This document shows, piece after piece, positions 8,416 through 16,940 of a stretch of DNA of 64,000 nucleotides. Each line of letters begins with the position of its first letter. The stretch's first letter is position 1. The notes beneath the pieces are model-generated. The model searched no databases. It was not told where the DNA came from and saw nothing but the letters and a program-made list of their open reading frames with translations. Location of the stretch: NCBI GenBank assembly GCA_002360925.1, contig DERN01000003.1, positions 7,165 to 71,164 of the forward strand, given 5' to 3'. Position numbers and translations under genes: made by a program. The stretch is from Flavobacteriaceae bacterium UBA3339 (GTDB lineage Bacteria > Bacteroidota > Bacteroidia > Flavobacteriales > Flavobacteriaceae).

Positions 8416-9216
8416 ATGAAAAAAATTACTTTATTAACTTTATTTGCATTATGTTCACAAGTTAATTATTCCCAAATTAATTTCTCAGAAAATTATGATA
8501 ATGGAATTCCAAAAACCGGAACCTTAGATGATGGTTATGAAACTTTTTATGCCGACGGAGATTTTATTTGCGACCCTAACAACCCGAGTATTTACACAAA
8601 TTTATACGAAGGTAGTATAGGTATTGCCCGTGCAAGAACTCCTGTTTTAACAACAAAACAACAATTAACTACGGTTATTACTTTTAAATACAATATTCTT
8701 GACTACGACACCGAGACACCTTTTGTGGGCGATTGGGGAACTTTAGATGTTAAATATTCTTTAACAGGCACCAACAATTGGATAACTGTAAAAACATTTA
8801 CATCTGCCGATTTACCTTCACAGAGTAGTTGTGTAGGCTATAAATTTCAATTACCTGCTACTACTTTTCCAAGTGACAAAGATATTGAAATAGCATTTGA
8901 ATGGAATTGGAAAAATGGCGATTGGATTTTCCTTTTTGATGATTTATCAATTTATCAATCAACCGCTAGTTTACCTAATTTTGACAAAAACCATTTAAAG
9001 GTTTATCCTAATCCGGTAAAAGATAATCTTTCCATTTCTTACAACAAAACCATAACAAACTATTCGATTTATGATCTAACTGGAAGATCAATTAAAAACG
9101 AAACTAATTCTTCTGAAAATCTAACTATTAATTTGGAACAATTAAATCAAGGAACGTATTTACTAAAGCTTAATACTTCAACAGAAAATGAAGTAATTAA
9201 ATTTATTAAAGAATAA
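8416..9216 (+). CDS. T9SS-secreted protein with C-terminal sorting domain
   Basis: This 266-residue protein has a signal peptide (LFALCSQVNYSQ), a beta-rich middle that may be a jelly-roll or carbohydrate-binding-like domain, and a type A T9SS sorting domain over the last ~75 residues (LKVYPNPVKDNLSISY ... YSIYDLTGRSI ... LNQGTYLLKL). It would cross the outer membrane through T9SS and be cleaved and anchored or released. An in-frame extension to 8236 exists but would overlap the divergent gene. The ATG at 8416 gives a proper signal peptide and follows a TATTTTTG box. No catalytic residues are evident. Confidence 0.85.
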   Translation: MKKITLLTLFALCSQVNYSQINFSENYDNGIPKTGTLDDGYETFYADGDFICDPNNPSIYTNLYEGSIGIARARTPVLTTKQQLTTVITFKYNILDYDTETPFVGDWGTLDVKYSLTGTNNWITVKTFTSADLPSQSSCVGYKFQLPATTFPSDKDIEIAFEWNWKNGDWIFLFDDLSIYQSTASLPNFDKNHLKVYPNPVKDNLSISYNKTITNYSIYDLTGRSIKNETNSSENLTINLEQLNQGTYLLKLNTSTENEVIKFIKE

Positions 9217-9288
9217 AGACACAAAATTTAACCTTGTTACCTCATTATTTACAAAGTAAAAGTACCTAATTTATATTTTTTAAAACAT

Positions 9289-9329
9289 ACGTAATTTTAC
9301 GTGTTTGTATAAAACAGGTACTTTTACCT
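9289..9329. promoter_or_regulatory. ACGTA-N4-TACGT and AGGTA-N4-TACCT palindromes
   Basis: Two palindromes at 9289-9302 and 9316-9329 lie between the convergent ends of the T9SS protein gene and the membrane-protein gene; a further TACCT sits at 9263-9267. The second is followed by a T-run and could act as a weak terminator for the plus-strand gene. The match to motifs upstream of regulator genes elsewhere in the window argues for protein binding instead. I cannot decide between these. Confidence 0.4.
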
Positions 9330-10050
9330 ACTTTTTTAATAGAATGTTTTGTCTTCTGTTTTTGATAATTTCTTTTAAAACAAAAAACACGATAAGTGCA
9401 TAAAAAGGGAAATCGAATAACATTTTACTCATCATTACAGCAAAAACATTATTATTATATAAAGCAGAGTTTAAAATGAAATTTGTAGATAAAGTGTAAA
9501 CAATTTTAATGATGTAATAACTAAAAAAAAGGAGAGCTAAATTGAGAAAACTATTTTTTTTGATTGTTTTCTTTCTTAATTCGGTTAATAAATAGGTTAA
9601 TGCCATTAAAACGACCATAAAATCTGCCATAAGGTTAGAATACGAAATGTATTCTAAAATACTTTTGTTTCCTTTTTTAACGACATCGTAAATCGAATAA
9701 ATAAAGTTTAATAAAATGAAAGAACTGAAAACGACACGTATTTTTATTGATTTGTTTAGAGTAAAAAGGAACAAATAAGAAATTACACTTAATCTTAAAA
9801 TAACAGAAATAGGTTCATAATATTCAACTTCATTAACACCTTTTCCAGTTTGATTAAATAATAACAAAGTATTCAAAAACCAATTTAAAAATTCTAAACC
9901 TAAAAACCAGACTAAAACCTTATACACTTTAGATTGTAAGCTTTTATAAAAGAAAAGTCCGATTAAAAAACCTGCAAGTTTTAGAAAATTTGAAGTGTAA
10001 TTTAAAATATTATGTAATTGTGCTAAAACTTCTAATTGACTATTGCTCAT
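9328..10050 (-). CDS. Polytopic membrane protein, related in layout to 7107-7787
   Basis: This 240-residue protein has about seven hydrophobic helices and a basic C-terminus (KEIIKNRRQNILLKK). Size, helix number and end composition mirror the membrane protein of the two-component operon at 7107-7787, so I infer a distant paralog. It stands alone on its strand between the T9SS protein gene and the TPR regulator. An AGGTA-containing site lies 84 bp upstream (10134). Function is unknown. Confidence 0.65.
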   Translation of the reverse strand: MSNSQLEVLAQLHNILNYTSNFLKLAGFLIGLFFYKSLQSKVYKVLVWFLGLEFLNWFLNTLLLFNQTGKGVNEVEYYEPISVILRLSVISYLFLFTLNKSIKIRVVFSSFILLNFIYSIYDVVKKGNKSILEYISYSNLMADFMVVLMALTYLLTELRKKTIKKNSFLNLALLFFSYYIIKIVYTLSTNFILNSALYNNNVFAVMMSKMLFDFPFYALIVFFVLKEIIKNRRQNILLKK

Positions 10051-10196
10051 ATTTTATGATAAACTTCTGTATAAGCCAAGAGTTAAAATAAATTACTCTT
10101 ATAAAAAGTCAATAGAATCTTAGCTTAGAAATTAGGTACTAAAATACTATTTTTTGAATATTTAAAAACTTAGTTCAATTAAAAATTTAGAATAAT

Positions 10197-11903
10197 TTAA
10201 TCTAAAACTCCTTTAAATTGAAGTCGTAATCGTTGTAAAGTTTCTTCTATTTTATCGATAGTTATATTTAATATTAGTGCAATTTCAGCGGGTTTCAACT
10301 TCATTCTGTTTAATATTACAATACGAAATTCTTGTTCCGACAAATCAGGAAATCGCGTTAACAAAGTATCATAATATTCATTTTGTTCTTTTAAAAAGAT
10401 CCGCTTTAGTCCAATCCAATTTTGGTCAGACATCGTTTGTTGTTCCAATAGATTCTTCAAAAACTCTTTTACTTCCTCTTTAGAAACAATATTATCATTA
10501 AAATTATTCAGCTCATTTTCAAGTTTTTTCACTTGTTTGGTTTGATCTGATAAATAAACCTGATACGATTTTAAAGTAAGTTCGGAATCTAATAGCTTTT
10601 TCTGAGATTGCAACTGTTCAATTTTATACTGCAAAATGTTTTTCTCGTGTTCTGCGACTTTATTTTTAAATTTCTGCTGAATAGCACGCACAATAATAAA
10701 AACCACAGCAATCAGAAGCACAACGCTGCCTAAAACAATCCACATTCTAAGATTCGCTTTTTCTATTTTTGCGTTTCGTGCCTTAAGTTCTAAATCGTAA
10801 TTTGCTTTCTGGACTTCCCAATTTACAAGATTTACCGCAGCTTGTCCATCTGTTTTATCAAGATAAATATCCAATGAATCTAATATTCTTCGCGATTGTA
10901 ATTCTAAATCTCGATTTTTAGTCTGAATAGCAAGTGCCAATCTTAATTTGGTTATATCAAAAACATAGCTTTTTAAATAGTCTTTTGTTTTTAAATATTC
11001 ATCGACTTTATCTAAAACCGCTTCCAGTTTGTCATATTCTTTTGTAGCCAGATAAATTCTGCTCAATAAAATCTGAGCATACATCGTATTTCTCTCCGCT
11101 TTATTTTCTTCCGAAATATGGATATCTTCTTCCAACAATTTAATTGCTTTTTGATACTCTTTTCTATCTATAGAAATCAAAGCCAAATCGCCTAAGGCTT
11201 TTGCATATCGAACAGAATCATTAACCTTTAAAGCTGCCTGTTTTGTTTTGAAGAAATAGTTTTGAGCTTTTATTGTATCGCCTTCTTTGTAATACGAACT
11301 TCCAATATTATTCAATAAAGTAGCATAATCTAACGTATTTTCGGTTGTAAATCCTAAAGCTTTTTGAAGATAATGAGTACTTTTAGAATGCATACCAATC
11401 GCTCCGAAAAAGTAACCGTTTATCCTGAATACATCGCAAGCCTGAAAAATATCTGAAGAAGGAATTTCATCAATCAACTGAGACGATTTAATAAAATAAG
11501 GCATTGCTTTTACATACTCGTTGTACGAATAATAGAAAAAGCCAATTTTTGTTGCAACCCAAGCTTCTAAACCCAAATTTCCAAGTTTTTCACTTTCTTT
11601 AAATGCTTGGTTAAATAAATTGGAACTTTCGCTGTTAATTGCATCAGCTTTTTTGATTTTTATATCGGCAAGTAAAATTTTATAAACAATTTCGAGAGCA
11701 GAAAGCTGTTGAGAATTTTGAGCATTATGAGTTGCGATCTGATATTTTTGACGCAAAATTTCCGCGTCAATTTCGTTTTTATTTTGAGATATAAAAGCAT
11801 TTACATCGGGATATTTACCTGATGCATAAATCGTAAAGGAATTAAACAAAATTAAAACCAGAAAAGTAATCAGCTTAAATACATTAACTTTTTTTAGACT
11901 CAT
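10197..11903 (-). CDS. TPR transmembrane regulator with C-terminal HTH
   Basis: This 568-residue protein has a signal/anchor segment (about 8-28), tetratricopeptide-like helical repeats (about 90-330), a transmembrane helix (about 387-408, WIVLGSVVLLIAVVFIIV), a coiled coil (about 415-480) and a C-terminal winged or LuxR-like helix-turn-helix (about 515-568; LSEQEFRIVILNRMKLKPAEIALIL). This is a common Bacteroidota regulator layout: periplasmic TPR sensing and cytoplasmic DNA binding. An AGGTA-N4-TACCT palindrome lies 114 bp upstream. The ligand and regulon are not readable. Confidence 0.8.
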   Translation of the reverse strand: MSLKKVNVFKLITFLVLILFNSFTIYASGKYPDVNAFISQNKNEIDAEILRQKYQIATHNAQNSQQLSALEIVYKILLADIKIKKADAINSESSNLFNQAFKESEKLGNLGLEAWVATKIGFFYYSYNEYVKAMPYFIKSSQLIDEIPSSDIFQACDVFRINGYFFGAIGMHSKSTHYLQKALGFTTENTLDYATLLNNIGSSYYKEGDTIKAQNYFFKTKQAALKVNDSVRYAKALGDLALISIDRKEYQKAIKLLEEDIHISEENKAERNTMYAQILLSRIYLATKEYDKLEAVLDKVDEYLKTKDYLKSYVFDITKLRLALAIQTKNRDLELQSRRILDSLDIYLDKTDGQAAVNLVNWEVQKANYDLELKARNAKIEKANLRMWIVLGSVVLLIAVVFIIVRAIQQKFKNKVAEHEKNILQYKIEQLQSQKKLLDSELTLKSYQVYLSDQTKQVKKLENELNNFNDNIVSKEEVKEFLKNLLEQQTMSDQNWIGLKRIFLKEQNEYYDTLLTRFPDLSEQEFRIVILNRMKLKPAEIALILNITIDKIEETLQRLRLQFKGVLD

Positions 11904-12016
11904 TTTTCACTTACTACACAACCGATTTCCTTTTATTAGATCATCAAATTGCAAAAAATAAAGCTACAAATAAATTCAATAGTTTTAATGAGTAAAAATA
12001 CCTAATTGTGAAGTAT

Positions 12017-12030
12017 AGGTAATTTTACCT
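12017..12030. promoter_or_regulatory. AGGTA-N4-TACCT palindrome upstream of the TPR regulator
   Basis: This is a perfect copy of the motif also seen at 4536-4550 and 9316-9329, with an additional TACCT half-site at 11999-12003. It lies between the TPR-HTH start (11903) and the AraC remnant, so it is placed to control the TPR gene. Confidence 0.45.
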
Positions 12031-12073
12031 GTGTATAAATTGGGTTATATTAAAACGATTTTAAAAAGAAAAA

Positions 12074-12280
12074 CTATTCATCCGCAATATGAGATTCATG
12101 CGGAGAAACACCAAATTTCTTTTTATAAATTGCAGAAAAGTACGAAACGCTCGAATAACCTAAATACTCGGCTAATTTGGCAATTATTTTGACTTTATTG
12201 TGTAATAAAAGTTCATGCGCAAATGATAGTTTTTCATTTATAAAGAAGCTTAAATTTTTATTGTCATAACTGAACCGCAC
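12074..12280 (-). pseudogene. AraC-family DNA-binding domain fragment
   Basis: The 68 residues from a GTG codon cover only the second half of an AraC DNA-binding domain (IIAKLAEYLGYSSVSYFSAIYKKKFGVSPHES). The first HTH is incomplete, no N-terminal domain exists, and an in-frame stop lies about 25 bp upstream of the GTG. I read it as the 3' remnant of an AraC gene. It lies just outside the integrated element (attL is 105 bp away), so older rearrangement at this tRNA site may have removed the rest. Confidence 0.65.
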
Positions 12281-12300
12281 TTTATTAAAAAATGTTATAT

Positions 12301-12316
12301 TTTGTTATATAACAAA
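12301..12316. other. 16-bp perfect palindrome
   Basis: TTTGTTATATAACAAA is a perfect palindrome 20 bp upstream of the AraC remnant. It resembles a dimeric repressor operator and may be left over from the lost gene. No binding protein can be named. Confidence 0.35.
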
Positions 12317-12351
12317 TGTAATAATTTAAAGCGTCCAAAATTGACTTCAAC

Positions 12352-12378
12352 AAAAAACCCCTTGAAATTCAAGGGGTT
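12352..12378 (-). terminator. Original tRNA terminator, now separated from the tRNA
   Basis: Hairpin arms CCCCTTG/CAAGGGG are followed by six T residues on the minus strand. It sits 7 bp from attL. Before integration it would have directly followed the tRNA 3' end, so it is probably the ancestral terminator of the CAT-anticodon tRNA gene now located 13.4 kb away. Confidence 0.75.
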
Positions 12379-12384
12379 TAAGTA

Positions 12385-12398
12385 GTGGTCCAACCTGG
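12385..12398. repeat. attL, 14-bp copy of the tRNA 3' end
   Basis: GTGGTCCAACCTGG is identical to 25773-25786, where it forms the acceptor and T-stem end of the tRNA gene. It marks the left junction of the element. Confidence 0.88.
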
Positions 12399-12461
12399 TA
12401 TATCTAAAATATAATTTATGGAATTTATTACCAACATATTACATTTAAAAATATCTAAGTT

Positions 12462-12482
12462 GGTATCAAAATAGTATCAAAG
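12462..12482. other. Left GTATCAA repeats, possible integrase arm sites
   Basis: GGTATCAAA (12462-12470) and AGTATCAAAG (12473-12482) lie about 65-85 bp inside attL. The same heptamer occurs three times beside attR (25633-25675). Sites shared between both ends are typical of arm-type binding sites of tyrosine recombinases; this is inference. Confidence 0.45.
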
Positions 12483-12520
12483 TTTGATAAATATGTAATT
12501 GAACAATAGATTTCCAACCA

Positions 12521-12655
12521 CGTCTAAACTTCGTCTAATCACGTCTAAATTATTTTTTGACAATATACTTTATACATAGATATACCATTCATTTACAACA
12601 CAAATAATGTTTTTCTCGTCTAAAAATTCGTCTAAGTAAGTCTAAACACGTCTAA
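12521..12655. repeat. Seven CGTCTAA-type direct repeats
   Basis: CGTCTAA occurs at 12521, 12532, 12542, 12617, 12629 and 12649, plus AGTCTAA at 12639. Spacing within each cluster is 10-12 bp, so all copies face the same side of the helix. The array fills the space between attL and the stop codon of the AlbA_2 gene. It is absent from the attR side. It could bind an excisionase, a nucleoid protein or an element regulator. Confidence 0.6.
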
Positions 12656-14293
12656 TTAATTTTTAGGTAGCATCCAAACCTTATCAATATTTATAATCTG
12701 CCCTGATTTTCTTAATGATTGTAAATTGTTTTTTATTTTATTCTTCTTTTGCTTTATATCTAAAATATCAGGAAGCTTTTCTAAAAGTAAATCTTCAAAA
12801 TCCACTCTAGTACCTTGATTAAACTTTTCTAAATACTCCACAATCATTTTTTGACAATATTTATCATCAATTCCCCTCTGTTTCATATAATCTGTCTTTT
12901 CACCAGTAACTTCTGCTACATTAGAAGATATATGAAAATTAGGTTTCCTTCCTTCAATTAGGTGCTTCCCTTTTAATGATTTAATTTCATTATCTGATAA
13001 CGTTTTTTGTTTCGCTACCTTATCTAAAAGAATAATTTCGTCTAATGAAAGTGTAGGTAATTCAGCTAATTTTCGGGCATAGTTTAAATCAACAACTTTA
13101 CCTATAATGGTAACTTTTACTTTGTTATTAGAAAAGTCATACTCTGGTAAAGGAAAGTATTTATCTTTTTGAATACGAAACATTTTTTTTATACCGCTTC
13201 CAATAGTATCAATCATATTCAAATTTACCATAGCACCAACCAAAAAAGTATTTCTATATTTTGGTTCTGGAGAATCACTTGTCACAACTTCTTCAACACT
13301 TTTAGGTATAAAATCTCCTGAATTAGTAAAAGAAAGCCAACCGTCTTCGTTTTCAACAACAATTATTTTTCCGCCTAAAGTATAATCTTGATGAGCGATA
13401 CAATTGTGTAAAGCCTCACGAATAATATAAGGATCATATTGTTCTACTTCATCAGGAAATAAAGTTCCTGATTTAATATATCTATACTTTAAATTACGAA
13501 TTTTAAGACCGATTTGTTCTGCTACATTGATTAAAGGGCACGAAAAATGCTCGTAATCCTTTTCGATATTATCTTTATCTTTTAAAATCCATGAAATTCT
13601 TGCAGTTGCAGGATTAATGAAATGTTCTGATTCTGACTTACCTAATAATAAAATAGAGGTATTTGTTATTTTCCCTTTTATAGTAACCTTAGCTTTGTCA
13701 AGAAATAGTTCATCACTCCAAGAGTCTATTTCTTCTTTTAATTTAGGATTTTTTTCTTTGTATTGAATTCTAGCAAAAGAAATAGCTTGTTTGGATAAAT
13801 CATCAATACTTGCTTCTTTAATAATTTCCGCACTCCAATCTTTTTGAATGATTTGTGCCTTGATTCTATCTCTATCAAAATCACTCAAAGCACCTAAACT
13901 TTCGCCATCTCTACCATAATAATGACCTTTCCAAGAAACAGGTTGCCCTTTAGGAGATGAAGGTATTTCAAAAATTAATATTTGCTTTTCACCTTTATTT
14001 ACTTTGTAAACATTGGAGAAACTAATACGTGGCGAGGTATGTTTTGCTATTTCTAATTTGTAATCATTAAGCTGATTGTCATTAATTGAAGTTCCTACAA
14101 CAGATTTGTTGTCTTTCACTCCCATAACTAAATAAGCAAATTCTTGATGATTCAAATTAGCTTCATTTGATAAAGCAGAGAAATATTGCCCTAATTTATC
14201 TTTATCAAATTGGGTTTTAGCTTCTTTAAACTCAACTACTTCATTTTCTGTAGCAACTTGCAATAAATTTTCTAAAAGATTTTCCTTACTCAT
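12656..14293 (-). CDS. AlbA_2 (Schlafen-type) domain protein with GHKL-like ATPase domain
   Basis: This 545-residue protein starts with an AlbA_2 domain (about 15-140; EVVEFKEAK ... FAYLVMGVKD ... GHYYGRDGESLGAL). A GHKL/HATPase_c_4-like region follows at about 275-370 (REALHNCIAHQDY, then a SFTNSGDF element). C-terminal helical and winged-helix-like segments complete it. Such proteins are annotated as putative DNA-binding or RecG-like regulators, and AlbA_2 domains also occur in phage-defence proteins. It overlaps the upstream membrane-protein gene by 8 bp, so the two are coupled. As element cargo a defence or regulatory role is plausible but not shown. Confidence 0.8.
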   Translation of the reverse strand: MSKENLLENLLQVATENEVVEFKEAKTQFDKDKLGQYFSALSNEANLNHQEFAYLVMGVKDNKSVVGTSINDNQLNDYKLEIAKHTSPRISFSNVYKVNKGEKQILIFEIPSSPKGQPVSWKGHYYGRDGESLGALSDFDRDRIKAQIIQKDWSAEIIKEASIDDLSKQAISFARIQYKEKNPKLKEEIDSWSDELFLDKAKVTIKGKITNTSILLLGKSESEHFINPATARISWILKDKDNIEKDYEHFSCPLINVAEQIGLKIRNLKYRYIKSGTLFPDEVEQYDPYIIREALHNCIAHQDYTLGGKIIVVENEDGWLSFTNSGDFIPKSVEEVVTSDSPEPKYRNTFLVGAMVNLNMIDTIGSGIKKMFRIQKDKYFPLPEYDFSNNKVKVTIIGKVVDLNYARKLAELPTLSLDEIILLDKVAKQKTLSDNEIKSLKGKHLIEGRKPNFHISSNVAEVTGEKTDYMKQRGIDDKYCQKMIVEYLEKFNQGTRVDFEDLLLEKLPDILDIKQKKNKIKNNLQSLRKSGQIINIDKVWMLPKN

Positions 14294-14846
14294 GAAGTTT
14301 ATTTGTTAACGATTTTAATTGATTATTTATTCTTTCCAAATAATAAGGAATTTGCCCCAAATATGTTTCAGGTGGCGTAGAATGACCTTGACCTGATATT
14401 TGATAAAAAGGTAACTCATAAATATTTGAAAACTTACTATTATTCAAACTTTTATAAGTTATTTTTATTACTATTTTCTCATCTGCAAACTCTTTATAAA
14501 TATCAGACATAGAACCAATACCGTAGCTCAACCTGTATTTTGGAGGAAAATAGTTCATGCCATTTTCTGAAATGCCTATTTTAGAAAGCATTAAATCTGT
14601 CCTTTTAAATCGGGGAAAATCTTTAATGAATTCCACTTTTACATCTTTTGCAACACCTTCTCCAAAATTTTCAATACAAAGTTTTATTTTCAGACTAGTT
14701 TCTGCCATTTTAAAATAAGGAACAATGTTTGGAGTCTCTTTTTGAAAACGTACTTTTCTGCTTTCAATTAATTGAAAAATTGTAATGATTGTATAAATTG
14801 TTGTTGCTGAAGCTACAACAATAGATAATATTAACTCTGTATTCAT
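14286..14846 (-). CDS. Small membrane-anchored partner of the AlbA_2 protein
   Basis: I do not recognise this 186-residue protein. It has one N-terminal membrane helix (LILSIVVASATTIYTIITIF) and a mostly beta cytoplasmic or periplasmic domain (for example LCIENFGEGVAKDVKVEFI), ending in a helical tail. I chose ATG 14846 over an in-frame start at 14912 because it puts the membrane helix directly at the N-terminus and removes a charged unlikely leader. The 8-bp overlap with the AlbA_2 gene indicates joint translation; together they may form a membrane-tethered complex. Confidence 0.7.
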   Translation of the reverse strand: MNTELILSIVVASATTIYTIITIFQLIESRKVRFQKETPNIVPYFKMAETSLKIKLCIENFGEGVAKDVKVEFIKDFPRFKRTDLMLSKIGISENGMNYFPPKYRLSYGIGSMSDIYKEFADEKIVIKITYKSLNNSKFSNIYELPFYQISGQGHSTPPETYLGQIPYYLERINNQLKSLTNKLHE

Positions 14847-14961
14847 TTCTTCTTTTTTGTACGCAAGCACTTTTTTATTTGTCTTATCATAATAAATTAA
14901 ACAAAAAAACATTAGCCGTTGTAAAGATATGGAAAAGTGTATGGATTACAATTTATCAAGG

Positions 14962-14989
14962 TTGTAACTACTAAAAATCATTATATTTG
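14962..14989 (+). promoter_or_regulatory. Promoter of the membrane/ATPase/HNH operon
   Basis: TTG (14962-14964), 17 bp, then TATATTTG (14982-14989) matches the flavobacterial consensus exactly. The first ATG follows 26 bp later. The cargo operon therefore has its own promoter. Confidence 0.75.
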
Positions 14990-15015
14990 AGAAATATATC
15001 CCTTTTACGAAACTA

Positions 15016-15699
15016 ATGAAAAGACAAAACATAATATTAAATACTATTTTAGTTATAACCACTATAATTGTATTCTGTAATAACGTTATTTTTACTGAAA
15101 TACCTGAAATTTTCCCTAAAGCTTATGAAATAGGAAATATCTTTTCTAATTTAAGCTTGGCTTATATTTCTAGTTATATATTTTATCTTGTTGTTGTTAA
15201 ATATCAAGAAAATAAAGATAAAAAAAACATATATTCTACAATCTATTTAAGGGTAAAAAAACTAGTTGATAATGGAAATAGCGTAATGACATTATTAAAA
15301 AATTATAATCCTTCAAAAGATAAGGATATACTTCAAAAAATCACTAAAAAAGACTTCTTAAAACTTTGTGAAAATACGGATGCTACTGAAGAATGGCCGA
15401 GAATATCTTTCGGATTGATACCTGATAATAGCCTATTTAAAACCACTTATGGGCAAATTATGTATGATTTTACAATAAGGTACTGTAAAGATGAAATTGA
15501 TAAAATTTTTATTTTTATGCCTTTTTTAGAAACTGAGCTTTTAAAACTTCTAAATCAAGTACAAGAAACTAATCATTTTAAAAAATTCAGCCCGTATAGC
15601 TCATTTGATGATAGAGCTGAAGATATGTTTGAGTATCATTTGTTGATGAGGGAAATTGAAAAATATATAAATTCAAATTATAAAAAATATTTAAAATGA
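15016..15699 (+). CDS. Two-helix membrane protein, first gene of ATPase/HNH operon
   Basis: This 227-residue protein has two N-terminal membrane helices (about 8-25 and 42-63) and a mainly helical cytoplasmic domain of ~160 residues with no recognised motif. Its stop overlaps the ATPase start by 4 bp (ATGA), so the products are made together. A membrane effector or sensor that partners the ATPase and HNH nuclease is the simplest reading. Classical Septu consists only of the ATPase and HNH genes, so this protein is an unusual addition. Confidence 0.75.
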   Translation: MKRQNIILNTILVITTIIVFCNNVIFTEIPEIFPKAYEIGNIFSNLSLAYISSYIFYLVVVKYQENKDKKNIYSTIYLRVKKLVDNGNSVMTLLKNYNPSKDKDILQKITKKDFLKLCENTDATEEWPRISFGLIPDNSLFKTTYGQIMYDFTIRYCKDEIDKIFIFMPFLETELLKLLNQVQETNHFKKFSPYSSFDDRAEDMFEYHLLMREIEKYINSNYKKYLK

Positions 15700-16940
15700 A
15701 ATTACACAAATTACATTTAAAAAATATCGGACCTTTTCTTGATGATAGTATTGAGTTTGCGACCTTCGATAATTCAAAAAGCCAAGTAACCATTTTAACA
15801 GGAGAAAACGGAACAGGAAAAACGATTATCATAGACGCTATTAGAAAAATGTTTATGAATCCGTATACTGCAAAACAAATCCGTCCTATTACAAGAAGTA
15901 GTGATTTTCGATTGGAGTTGAAATTGAATTTTAAAAATGAAGATTTATTACTAAATACTAAACAACAAGAAGGGGATTCAGAAGAAAACTTAGTAGTTAC
16001 AAGAAGCAATGGAATGTATAACGAAATTTCTCAAATAATTAATAACCCAAGTGTTGCTAAGGGAAATAATTGGATTATTAATTATTGGACTTCTCAAAAT
16101 GACCATCAACCTTTTCATATTTCGAGTTTAGATTTTATTAAACCAGAAAACTATTTATCTAACGTATTAGATGGAATTCAGCAAAATGCAGAGACCACTA
16201 AGATTGTTACTTTTTTTGATTATTACAAATCATCAGACAACCCAATTGAAAAAAAAGAAGGTGAATTTATTTTTGATCAATTAAAGAAAATATTTAAGAT
16301 AAGCTTATACAACGGAGAGTTTGTTCACGTTCAACGCACAAAATTATTGCCTGTTATTCTACAAAATGGTTTTGAAGTTACATTGGAAAAATTAAGTAGT
16401 GGTAATTTATATTTGGTTCAACGATTAATCTCTTTACTTGGTCAAATGTACTCTGTTTATAAATTAAATAATTTACCAATAGAAGAATTGTGTAATACAC
16501 CTGGTGTATTATTTATTGACGAAGCAGAAAATCACCTTCATCCAAAGTGGCAAAAGACCTTTTTAAATTCAATTTTGGAAATGTTCCCTAATCTACAAAT
16601 AATTGTTGCTACACATTCTCCTTTTATTGTAGGTTCAGTTGAAGGAGCGAAAGTTTATGTTTGTAAGCCACAGATAGGACATTCAATTATTTCAGATGAA
16701 ACAAATACTTATTCAAATAAACCAATAGAGGAAATTTTAAGTACCGAAGTATTTGGAGAAACTTCTTCGTTTGCAAATAAAGAAATAGATGAATTATTAG
16801 AAGCAAGAAAAGAAGCTATTAAATCAGGAAACAAAGAAGAAGAAAGGGAAATTGAAGCTAAATTATTAGAAATCAACCCTCAGTACTTCTCATACTTAGA
16901 GATTGATAAAATTATAAACCAAATTAAAAACAATAAATAG
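15696..16940 (+). CDS. AAA (ABC-like) ATPase, PtuA-like
   Basis: This 414-residue protein is an SMC/ABC-type ATPase: Walker A GENGTGKT (36-43), an LSSG signature-like motif (233-236), Walker B VLFIDEAENHLHP (271-283) and the H-loop ATHSPF with H307. The short insert between Walker A and the signature suits the AAA_15/AAA_21 group, to which the Septu ATPase PtuA and retron-associated ATPases belong. It overlaps the upstream membrane gene by 4 bp and the downstream HNH gene by 1 bp. It probably controls the nuclease through ATP binding; family assignment is from motifs only. Confidence 0.85.
   Translation: MKLHKLHLKNIGPFLDDSIEFATFDNSKSQVTILTGENGTGKTIIIDAIRKMFMNPYTAKQIRPITRSSDFRLELKLNFKNEDLLLNTKQQEGDSEENLVVTRSNGMYNEISQIINNPSVAKGNNWIINYWTSQNDHQPFHISSLDFIKPENYLSNVLDGIQQNAETTKIVTFFDYYKSSDNPIEKKEGEFIFDQLKKIFKISLYNGEFVHVQRTKLLPVILQNGFEVTLEKLSSGNLYLVQRLISLLGQMYSVYKLNNLPIEELCNTPGVLFIDEAENHLHPKWQKTFLNSILEMFPNLQIIVATHSPFIVGSVEGAKVYVCKPQIGHSIISDETNTYSNKPIEEILSTEVFGETSSFANKEIDELLEARKEAIKSGNKEEEREIEAKLLEINPQYFSYLEIDKIINQIKNNK

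Noticed and set aside
12358..12376. Hairpin at attL as part of the mobile element
   Set aside because: It lies outside the 14-bp repeat and faces the tRNA strand, so it belongs to the chromosome as the old tRNA terminator.
12521..12655. CRISPR array
   Set aside because: Repeats are only 7 bp with 3-5 bp between copies; no spacers or cas genes.
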